Origin: a virus
Strand: one strand, 5' to 3'
Length of the DNA stretch: 64,000 bases
IMG/VR virus record: IMGVR_UViG_3300025646_000030
Location: 1 to 64,000 of that record
The notes beneath the pieces were generated by a model, which ran no database searches, was not told the origin of the DNA, and worked only from the letters and a program-made list of their open reading frames with translations. Each line of letters begins with the position of its first letter. Positions within the stretch are counted from its first letter, which is position 1. The position numbers and the translations under genes were made by a program. Shown here one piece after another: positions 58,113 to 63,629 of this stretch.

Positions 58113-58430
58113 TCAGTGGCTGATGTGGACAGTTGCGATCCCGTCGAGCGGGACGCCGAGGCGATAGGCAGCGCCTGCGCTGAGGTCGATTGAGTTGCAA
58201 TCGCAGCGGTCGGTGACGGGCACCGTGATGGACCGCCCGCGGTGAGTCACCCGCACTCGGGTGCCGCAGGGCAACCAGGGGTGAGCGGCGCTCACACCCC
58301 AATGGCGATAGGTCTGGCCGCAATACGTTGTGCGACCTTCGTACCACGAGTGGTATGTGGTTGCGGTGACGTAGCGCGCTTGTGCAGGGGCGCAGAGCGC
58401 AAGCGCGGCGAACAGGGCGAGGCGCTTCAT
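58113..58430 (-). CDS. RlpA-like secreted double-psi barrel protein
   Basis: A 105-aa exported protein with a clear signal peptide (MKRLALFAALALCAPAQA) and a double-psi beta-barrel fold: ATTYHSWYEGRTTYCGQTYR, PCGTRVRVTHRGRSITVPV and TDRCDCNSIDLSAGAA. The Asp in TDRCDC corresponds to the catalytic or binding site of RlpA/expansin-type proteins, which act on peptidoglycan or loosen wall glycans. An early, secreted wall protein is unusual for a phage and may alter the host envelope. Its ATG overlaps the upstream stop (TGATG). Confidence 0.75.
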   Translation of the reverse strand: MKRLALFAALALCAPAQARYVTATTYHSWYEGRTTYCGQTYRHWGVSAAHPWLPCGTRVRVTHRGRSITVPVTDRCDCNSIDLSAGAAYRLGVPLDGIATVHISH

Positions 58431-58630
58431 CAGACCACCACGTCGCTGTAGTAACGGGAGCCGGGACCGAAGTCCTCGATCAGGTGAGGGAAAGCGCCCT
58501 CGATGCGGCGCTTGTTTGGACCGTCGGCCTTGAACCACGCCTGTGCCAGGGCGGCGCAGAAGCCACCGCCGTGGCGTTGCATGGCGGCAAAAGTGCGGAA
58601 GGTCTCGGTGTAGGTAAGTGTGGAATTCAT
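58430..58630 (-). CDS. Conserved small phage/plasmid protein
   Basis: A 66-aa protein starting MNSTLTYTETFRTFAAMQRH, with GGGFCAALAQAWFKAD, RRIEGAFPHLIEDFGPGSRY and ending DVVV. The RxEGAFPHLI and GPGS elements recur in small phage and plasmid proteins with no known role. Its 30-bp leader is a copy of the 3' end of the gene at 58872. Confidence 0.65.
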   Translation of the reverse strand: MNSTLTYTETFRTFAAMQRHGGGFCAALAQAWFKADGPNKRRIEGAFPHLIEDFGPGSRYYSDVVV

Positions 58631-58660
58631 TTTGCTTGAATGAATGAATGACAGGCGGAT
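58631..58660. repeat. Duplicated gene-end relic
   Basis: The sequence TTTGCTTGAATGAATGAAT with AGGCGGAT after it closely matches 58876-58901. On the minus strand it encodes TIRLSFIHSSK, a relic of the IIRLSFIQAK end of the 51-aa gene. It fills the leader of the 66-aa gene, so a gene end was duplicated and then eroded. Confidence 0.6.
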
Positions 58661-58662
58661 GG

Positions 58663-58875
58663 TCAGTGCCACAGAACGGGTTGGGGATCGCCAAGGGCGG
58701 TGAAGATGCGGCGCTCGGTCTGGCGCAGGTAGGCCCAGAGCTCTTCGCCCTCGGGGAGCACATCGGCTCCCTCATGGGTGTTGAGCTCCGCCAGTTCAGC
58801 GGGCCAGTCGATCCTGTTAAGAGCATCGGCGCAGAGGTAGCGCAGATGCTGCTTTTGGGCGTTTGTCAGTGTCAT
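58663..58875 (-). CDS. Small early protein
   Basis: A 70-aa protein starting MTLTNAQKQHLRYLCADALN, with DWPAELAELNTHEGADVLPE and a final PQPVLWH. The start overlaps the upstream stop (ATGA). No family recognised. It is followed by a repeat relic. Confidence 0.6.
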   Translation of the reverse strand: MTLTNAQKQHLRYLCADALNRIDWPAELAELNTHEGADVLPEGEELWAYLRQTERRIFTALGDPQPVLWH

Positions 58876-59027
58876 TTGGCTTGAATGAATGAAAGGCGGA
58901 TGATGAGTTCCTCAACACAGTCGGCCTGAGATTTGTATTCCCAGGTGACTGGTGAGATGACGTAGTCATTGATGAAGTGTTCCTCCCACCATGCATTGAT
59001 GGCGGAACGGATTTGATCTTTGTTCAT
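58872..59027 (-). CDS. Small early protein
   Basis: A 51-aa protein, MNKDQIRSAINAWWEEHFIN, with VTWEYKSQADCVEELIIRL and ending FIQAK. It overlaps the previous stop and the next start, both by ATGA. Its 3' end is the source copy of the repeat at 58631-58660. No family recognised. Confidence 0.6.
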   Translation of the reverse strand: MNKDQIRSAINAWWEEHFINDYVISPVTWEYKSQADCVEELIIRLSFIQAK

Positions 59028-59392
59028 TTCGCTTCCGCGATAGAGACGTAGAACGACGGCTCATTGCTGGCGATTCCTCGCGATTGCTCCCACTTTTGTG
59101 TTATCTGGAGAGCTTCCATCTCACGCTGGGTTTCGATGGAGTAGATCCAGCGGTTGCGCTGTTTGAGCACGCACTTCACCTCGCCTAGAGCGACGTTGGT
59201 GAGCGCCTTGGCCTGCATGTGGTGCAGGAGCCATGTGCGTTCTGCGTCGTAGAGCGCAGTCAGCTCCTGGATTTGCAGCTGCAGTTGCCGTGCTCGGGCT
59301 AGGTGTTGGCCCACTTCACCCGTCGGCGCATAGGAGCGGGCACGTTTGGCGGGTTTGGCTGGCGCTTTGACAAAAGAAATGGTCATAGTCAT
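59024..59392 (-). CDS. Helical early protein
   Basis: A 122-aa protein, MTMTISFVKAPAKPAKRARS, with a coiled-coil segment (RARQLQLQIQELTALYDAER) and then VALGEVKCVLKQRNRWIYSI. It is basic at the N-terminus. No family recognised. The leader has TCTCACTC and no Shine-Dalgarno sequence. Confidence 0.65.
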   Translation of the reverse strand: MTMTISFVKAPAKPAKRARSYAPTGEVGQHLARARQLQLQIQELTALYDAERTWLLHHMQAKALTNVALGEVKCVLKQRNRWIYSIETQREMEALQITQKWEQSRGIASNEPSFYVSIAEAK

Positions 59393-59428
59393 TCACAACT
59401 GAAATGATGAGTGAGAAAAACCGATTCG

Positions 59429-59632
59429 TTAATCGGTCACGATCAGCTGACGAAAGGTGAACGGTTCGCCGCGTTTGGCGTACTCGCTCAGGAGCATGTC
59501 CACAGCGGTGGGATCCTCCACCCAGTGCTCGTGCTCCCAGTCGTCTGACAGGAAGTGCCAGACGGGATGAAGCTCGGGGCCGGGCTCGGGATCAGGCGGC
59601 GAGAGAGGCCGGGGGTCAGGGCAGTAGGTCAT
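59429..59632 (-). CDS. Small acidic early protein
   Basis: A 67-aa protein starting MTYCPDPRPLSPPDPEPGPE (start 59632), with HFLSDDWEHEHWVEDPT and FTFRQLIVTD. The longer frame to 59815 is rejected because it reads through the next gene in another frame. It overlaps the upstream stop by four bases. No family recognised. Confidence 0.6.
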   Translation of the reverse strand: MTYCPDPRPLSPPDPEPGPELHPVWHFLSDDWEHEHWVEDPTAVDMLLSEYAKRGEPFTFRQLIVTD

Positions 59633-59802
59633 GGGCCGGGATACACCGTGGGCGTGGGCGGAAGTGTGTTCGTGGGGTGGCGCATGCCGTGGTCGATCGC
59701 CATGGCGGCGATGGCCAGGCCGAGCAGAACACCGGCAACGTGCTCGGCTGTCACCCAGGGAGCGGGGCGCCGGCGACGACGGTCTGAGCGTAGAGGCGTC
59801 AT
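59629..59802 (-). CDS. Small single-helix membrane protein
   Basis: A 57-aa protein starting MTPLRSDRRRRRPAPWVTAE, with hydrophobic VAGVLLGLAIAAMAIDHG and a Pro/Thr-rich end. One membrane helix with a strongly basic start suggests an inner membrane protein. It ends in an ATGA overlap with the next gene. No family recognised. Confidence 0.55.
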   Translation of the reverse strand: MTPLRSDRRRRRPAPWVTAEHVAGVLLGLAIAAMAIDHGMRHPTNTLPPTPTVYPGP

Positions 59803-59820
59803 GGGAAAAGGTCAACCAAA

Positions 59821-60504
59821 TCAGGAACAGGATGCCGCAGCACGCGCGGAACGCACGCCGTGTGCGGGAAACGTGATCACGAAGTCGCGGTCACCACGGG
59901 CGCAAAGCGGAGTGCCACCGCCGCAGGTGACGCATTGCGTCGGGGAACCATCGAACGTGGCCGGGCACTGGCGGAACTGCACGCCGCGATAGGTGAAGTG
60001 GGCCGGTGCGTCCTCGGGGACCACGCACACCACCGGATAGCCACGTTTGGCGTAGCGGGCAGCTTCCGCCCGCACCTCGGTGGACAGGTTCACCACGAAG
60101 CCACGGCGCAAGGCGCTGCGGATTGCAGCGAGATTTGCCGTGGTGCGCAGGTGGTGGGTATAGGTCCACGCGGCGCTCAGATGGCGCGTGGCATCGGCGA
60201 GCTTGCGCAGCAGATCGGCGCGGATGCGGCCGGCCTCGTGCCATAGGTCGCCCGCGACGTTGTGGCGAAACAGATTGCCAACCCGGATACGGCCTACGGC
60301 CGCGATGAACTCGAGTTCAGACAGGCCACGGGTGCCGGCCGTTACGGCATCCCAATGAAGCCGGGTGAAATAACCAGCCTCGGCATAACAGCCATCATCG
60401 CCAGCAAGTGGGCACGTTGGCGGGCAAGACGGGCGGGCCGTGGTGGACACGGCAATGGGTCCGGTCTTGTCATTAGAAGACCGGACGGTAAGGGCGGTGT
60501 TCAT
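59821..60504 (-). CDS. Conserved phage/plasmid Cys/His protein
   Basis: A 227-aa protein starting MNTALTVRSSNDKTGPIAVS. The blocks RPSCPPTCPLAGDDGCYAE, FRHNVAGDLWHE, AWTYTHHL, VVCVVPEDAP and QCPATFDGSPTQCVTCGGG, then the FPAHG end, recur in phage and plasmid proteins that I recall under a DUF7227-like name. The spaced Cys/His pattern suggests a metal-binding enzyme, but the activity is unknown. The start lies directly after a 16-bp leader sequence shared with the gene at 61850. Confidence 0.7.
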   Translation of the reverse strand: MNTALTVRSSNDKTGPIAVSTTARPSCPPTCPLAGDDGCYAEAGYFTRLHWDAVTAGTRGLSELEFIAAVGRIRVGNLFRHNVAGDLWHEAGRIRADLLRKLADATRHLSAAWTYTHHLRTTANLAAIRSALRRGFVVNLSTEVRAEAARYAKRGYPVVCVVPEDAPAHFTYRGVQFRQCPATFDGSPTQCVTCGGGTPLCARGDRDFVITFPAHGVRSARAAASCS

Positions 60505-60529
60505 GCTTAACTCACAGCGAGAGGATGAA

Positions 60530-60597
60530 GGCGGCAAAGCCGCAGGCGCGATGCGCCCAGAGAGCCAACCCGTAGAAGGGAATGGCTCTGGGGGCGA
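60530..60597. other. Two GC-rich hairpins
   Basis: GCGGC-AAA-GCCGC near 60531-60544 and AGAGCC (60561-60566) with GGCTCT (60584-60589), extended by CGCCC/GGGCG. They lie between the 71-aa gene stop and the 227-aa gene start. No U-tract follows either one, so a processing or stability role is as likely as termination. Confidence 0.5.
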
Positions 60598-60598
60598 G

Positions 60599-60814
60599 TC
60601 AGTAGCAGTCGCGGTCGTACTGATTCATGGCGTCAATGCCGCGCTTCCAGATAGCCAAAGCGCGGCCGTTCATTGCCATGTAAGTTTCATGCTCGCGCCA
60701 ACGGCGGCTGTGGAAGGGTTCCCACCCGTGGTTGGCGGCGCAGGCTTCCTCCCATAGCAGGTCCATGCGACGTTCTGCGCAGATGGCGATGTTGGAGAAG
60801 TCGGTGCTCAGCAT
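60599..60814 (-). CDS. Small early protein
   Basis: A 71-aa protein, MLSTDFSNIAICAERRMDLL, with AANHGWEPFHSRRWREHETY and ending YDRDCY. The start overlaps the upstream stop as ATGCTGA. No family recognised. Confidence 0.6.
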   Translation of the reverse strand: MLSTDFSNIAICAERRMDLLWEEACAANHGWEPFHSRRWREHETYMAMNGRALAIWKRGIDAMNQYDRDCY

Positions 60815-60969
60815 GGTTTGACCTCGTCGATGGTGGCATCCGCAGGTATTTCAATACCCCGGACGTGATCAGAAAAGTGGTTCAGCGCATCGTCTAGATC
60901 GACGCACTCGGTGATTTCGGTCCAGCCAAAGCGGCCAGACGGTGTGCTCCAAGAGATTCGGAAGGTCAT
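60808..60969 (-). CDS. Small early protein
   Basis: A 53-aa protein starting MTFRISWSTPSGRFGWTEIT with DDALNHFSDHVRGIEIPADA. Start overlaps the upstream stop by ATGA and the end uses an ATGCTGA junction. The GRFGWTEI strand and acidic helix look like a real small fold. Function unknown. Confidence 0.6.
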   Translation of the reverse strand: MTFRISWSTPSGRFGWTEITECVDLDDALNHFSDHVRGIEIPADATIDEVKPC

Positions 60970-61145
60970 TGTTCGGATTCAAGACGGGTTTGGAGTACTG
61001 AAACGATGTCCAGCACGTTGGACAGATGTGGTGCGGCTGCGCGGTAGTCCGCGTCTCCGGTGATGAGCTGCTCGGCTTCAAACAGCAGACGCCAGACCTC
61101 GAGGACCTTGGCGTAGCGGGCGTCGCTTGTAGTTGGTCGTTGCAT
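60966..61145 (-). CDS. Small helical early protein
   Basis: A 59-aa protein starting MQRPTTSDARYAKVLEVWRL with LFEAEQLITGDADYRAAAPH and ending LESEQ. Entirely helical. The start at 61145 is chosen over an Arg-rich upstream extension. No family recognised. Confidence 0.6.
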   Translation of the reverse strand: MQRPTTSDARYAKVLEVWRLLFEAEQLITGDADYRAAAPHLSNVLDIVSVLQTRLESEQ

Positions 61146-61150
61146 AGGAA

Positions 61151-61333
61151 TCAGAAAGCGTTGAAAGCGTCCTCGGGCCACACCTCCTCGATGTGGAAGG
61201 TGGCGTCTGGGTGGCGGCGGGTGAGGCCGGCAAGTTCCAGCACGACATCGGCGCGGCTGTAGCCCCAGATGCCTGTGGGGTTGGTGCGTGTGCCGAGGTC
61301 GTCGGTGATGGTGGCGTAGATCTCGTAGGTCAT
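61151..61333 (-). CDS. WGYSR-motif early protein
   Basis: A 60-aa protein, MTYEIYATITDDLGTRTNPT, with GIWGYSRADVVLELAG and an acidic end PEDAFNAF. A second protein at 62449 has VWGYSREAVERDRAQL, so the two are paralogues in the same operon. Function unknown. Confidence 0.6.
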   Translation of the reverse strand: MTYEIYATITDDLGTRTNPTGIWGYSRADVVLELAGLTRRHPDATFHIEEVWPEDAFNAF

Positions 61334-61620
61334 CAGCGCATCAGGTAAAGGATCTCATCACCGTTCTCGGCTACATCGTTTGCCCAAATCCACAGCAAGC
61401 GCCGTAGATTCTGCTGGTGATCACATAGTTGGGCGCGATCCCACGCGCCGTAGCCGGATAGGTGCTCGCGTATCAGCCACGCAGGGCCGTCAAATGACAG
61501 GCGATTAACCCAGTGCTCTACCGCTTCATCGGACGGACCGGGCCGGGCGATATCAGAAACGCACTCGGTAGGGAGAGTACGGATGGCCATGCGGCCATCA
61601 AACCAATCGTTCTTGAACAT
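61333..61620 (-). CDS. Early phage protein
   Basis: A 95-aa protein starting MFKNDWFDGRMAIRTLPTEC, with PSDEAVEHWVNRLSFDGPAW and ILYLMR. The start is set at 61620. It meets the next gene at one shared base. No family recognised. Confidence 0.55.
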   Translation of the reverse strand: MFKNDWFDGRMAIRTLPTECVSDIARPGPSDEAVEHWVNRLSFDGPAWLIREHLSGYGAWDRAQLCDHQQNLRRLLWIWANDVAENGDEILYLMR

Positions 61621-61643
61621 GGATAGAACAGTTTGTGAATGGG

Positions 61644-61850
61644 TTAAAGAGCACGGCGGCGAGCACGTTCCTGCGAATAGGTACACATCTGGTCGATGTA
61701 ATACCCTTCCCGGATCGGATTCCAGCCGCGCATAGCGTCGGCAGCTTTTTTGCAATCTAGGATGATGTAATTCAGGCTGACCGCATCACACGATGCAGCA
61801 TGATCGCGCCATTTGGCGAAGTCTTCAGCAGTTGCATGGTTGGCAATCAT
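61644..61850 (-). CDS. Early phage protein
   Basis: A 68-aa protein starting MIANHATAEDFAKWRDHAAS, with VSLNYIILDCKKAADAMRGW and ending RARRRAL. The DAMRGWNPIREGYYIDQM segment seems conserved in phages and plasmids. The start overlaps the previous stop by one base. Confidence 0.6.
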   Translation of the reverse strand: MIANHATAEDFAKWRDHAASCDAVSLNYIILDCKKAADAMRGWNPIREGYYIDQMCTYSQERARRRAL

Positions 61851-62134
61851 TACACTTCCTCCCAAGAATAGGTTTCAGGAAACTCAAACAGATCGCCATC
61901 TTGCGACAAATAATGGTTCACACCATCGACATTGTGACAATAGGTGTTGAGAATTGATTCCCAAGCTTCCCAATAACATTCACATTCCGGCCCCATGGCC
62001 AGATCTTCTACATCACTGGCATTAACGCCAGCAGATGCCACAGCTTGCAAGCCGTAGCGTTCGGCCCACACTTGTGGCACATAAATGCCGTGGTGACCGT
62101 CAATAATGCACACGGGTTCAGTCAAAGCAGTCAT
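61850..62134 (-). CDS. Early phage protein
   Basis: A 94-aa protein starting MTALTEPVCIIDGHHGIYVP, with WAERYGLQAVASAG and EAWESILNTYCHNVDGVNHY. It is acidic and small. The start at 62134 is picked because it lies after the same 16-bp leader as the 59821 gene. Acidic, compact early proteins can be inhibitors of host defences, but nothing specific supports that here. Confidence 0.6.
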   Translation of the reverse strand: MTALTEPVCIIDGHHGIYVPQVWAERYGLQAVASAGVNASDVEDLAMGPECECYWEAWESILNTYCHNVDGVNHYLSQDGDLFEFPETYSWEEV

Positions 62135-62174
62135 AGCTGATAACTCACAGCGAGAGAACATGCCACATAGTTGT

Positions 62175-62223
62175 GGCAATAACTGGGCAGGGGATTGCAC
62201 CCTGCCTCCCGCTTAGACGGATC
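62175..62223. repeat. 49-bp intergenic repeat, copy 1
   Basis: The sequence GGCAATAACTGGGCAGGGG, then ATTGCACCCTGCCTCCCGCTT and CGGATC, is found here and at 62397-62445 with 46 of 49 matches. Read on the minus strand it has a GGCAGGG-TGCAATC-CCCTGCC stem with a seven-base loop like a tRNA T arm. It fills the gap after the 45-aa gene stop. Confidence 0.75.
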
Positions 62224-62359
62224 AGTTAGACCTGAAATTAATCAGGGCTTCCTGGATAGCACGCTCTACCCAAGCTTTAGGCACTGGGTAAAGTTGCCAT
62301 TGCTTCCAGGTTTTAAACACAACCTGACGCTCGGCAACAGGAAGATGTTTGTAGCTCAT
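62222..62359 (-). CDS. Small early protein
   Basis: A 45-aa basic protein starting MSYKHLPVAERQVVFKTWKQ and ending EALINFRSN. GGAG lies before this ATG inside a CATGGATATCTCCATG palindrome, so this start is preferred over upstream ATGs. The gap on its 5' side holds the second copy of the 49-bp repeat. No family recognised. Confidence 0.6.
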   Translation of the reverse strand: MSYKHLPVAERQVVFKTWKQWQLYPVPKAWVERAIQEALINFRSN

Positions 62360-62396
62360 GGATATCTCCATGTGTGCAGTGCCCATCTCTGCTGGG

Positions 62397-62445
62397 GGCA
62401 ATAACTGGGCAGGGGATTGCACCCTGCCTCCCGCTTTTACGGATC
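62397..62445. repeat. 49-bp intergenic repeat, copy 2
   Basis: Near-identical to 62175-62223 (46 of 49 matches). It lies between the stop of the 64-aa gene and the start of the 45-aa gene. Both copies therefore occupy successive intergenic gaps and precede a new start codon in the direction of transcription. Confidence 0.75.
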
Positions 62446-62448
62446 GGC

Positions 62449-62643
62449 TCAGATGGACACTTGGTGCCAATCCTCCTCTACTTCCTCTAGTGGCACTTCT
62501 GCCACATACGTGACAGCTTCCGCTGGAGAATGCTGGAAGTCCCAGCCGTGAATCAGCTGGGCGCGATCACGCTCAACCGCTTCACGGCTGTATCCCCACA
62601 CCATTTCGGTGTGGTAGCTATAAGCAAAAACAGTGAGGGTCAT
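62449..62643 (-). CDS. WGYSR-motif early protein (paralogue)
   Basis: A 64-aa protein starting MTLTVFAYSYHTEMVWGYSR, with EAVERDRAQLIHGWDFQHS and ending EEDWHQVSI. Paralogue of the 61151 protein. It is the first gene after the control region and its leader holds a terminator-like hairpin. Function unknown. Confidence 0.6.
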   Translation of the reverse strand: MTLTVFAYSYHTEMVWGYSREAVERDRAQLIHGWDFQHSPAEAVTYVAEVPLEEVEEDWHQVSI

Positions 62644-62660
62644 TGAACTAAAGCTAAAGA

Positions 62661-62715
62661 CAAAAGGTGCAAAGCACCTCAGCCAAGCAACCCCCGGACG
62701 CAATACGTCAGGGGG
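62661..62715 (-). promoter_or_regulatory. Leader hairpins, attenuator-like
   Basis: Read leftward, a GC hairpin comes first: CCCCC (62691-62695) with GGGGG (62711-62715) plus GACG/CGTC inside. Then AGGTGC (62665-62670) pairs with GCACCT (62674-62679) and is followed by TTTTG. The second hairpin looks like an intrinsic terminator and ends about 20 bases before the first early gene. This is the order of a leader with attenuated read-through. Confidence 0.5.
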
Positions 62716-63629
62716 AATGCCTGGGGGAGATGGATTGTGCGTGCTGAGCAGAGCCGAATGCTCGGTGCCACCGTGGGCACGCCGGCCACGGTTGTGGGGT
62801 GTCACCCCACTCCAGTTCGCATTATTAGTGCGGTGTCTGGACTTATTCCCATAGGTACAACAAAACAGTCGCGCCCCGGTTCGCCAGGGTTGCGCTGTCA
62901 GCTTCACTGCCTGCCCACCAGGTAGCCACTAGCTTCGAAGGACTGAGAGTCCGCGCCTGCTAGCACTTACCTAGACCCGATGGCTCGGGCTTGGCTCGGC
63001 ATCATGCCGCTGCACCTATTCCCCCATACCATCCGGGTCGGTTAGGGCCACAGCGCTCCCGCGCCATACGTGGCTTGTCCCTCCGGCGAGGCCAGGATTC
63101 AGACGATACGTAGGTGCAACCGAAGGCAATCGCCGCCCGTGGTGTACACCCCGGCCAGGCCAGAGCAGGAAGCTGCTTCCATGGCGAGGCTCATTGTCCG
63201 ATACGTCTTCCCTCCAAGCTGGGCAGGCTCACCCGATAACGGGCTCGACACTGCGCTCGGCACGGTTGTTGTAAGTAGCTGACACGGTGGCTGTCACCCA
63301 CCGATCCATGGCGTAAGCCTTGCACAGCTGCCGCCGATTGTCAACCCCTGCCGATTGGCTTAGGTTGGCGCAACGGGTCCGGCGGGAGCAGAGCCCCTTA
63401 GGGGTTGCTCGCAAGGCCGGATCCGTTCCGATGCACCAAGCATTGCACCGATGCCTGCAGCCGTCAAGCACTGCTAGCGAGTCTCTTGGATCTCGGTCTG
63501 AGACGACTGCGCAGCCTCTATAGAGATAGAGTCGCACTGAGTCTTATGCGACACAGAGCGGGATGGTATGTAGTACTAACGAAGCCATATTAACTACTAC
63601 TAAATAAATGTATATGTATGCCTTGCTTA
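62716..63629. other. Gene-poor, palindrome-rich region
   Basis: About 0.9 kb without a supported gene. It contains many short inverted repeats: GTGGGGTG-T-CACCCCAC (62794-62810), CTAGC/GCTAG around GGACTGAGAGTCC (62929-62963), CCCGA/TCGGG (62976-62989), CGGCAT-C-ATGCCG (62997-63009), GGTGTACACC (63141-63150), GGAAGC-T-GCTTCC (63168-63180), GAGCA/TGCTC around CCCCTTAGGGG (63386-63410). The ORFs here show no protein-like composition. It lies between the cut gene and the early operon and may hold promoters, an origin or a structured RNA. Confidence 0.5.

Noticed and set aside
62175-62445. Possible tRNA genes in the 49-bp repeats
   Set aside because: Only a T-arm-like stem is present. No matching acceptor strands, D arm or seven-base anticodon loop could be built.
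63229-63537. Leftward ORF of 102 codons in the gene-poor region
   Set aside because: It is rich in Arg, Cys and Ser with no helix or strand pattern and no start signal. It crosses several inverted repeats.
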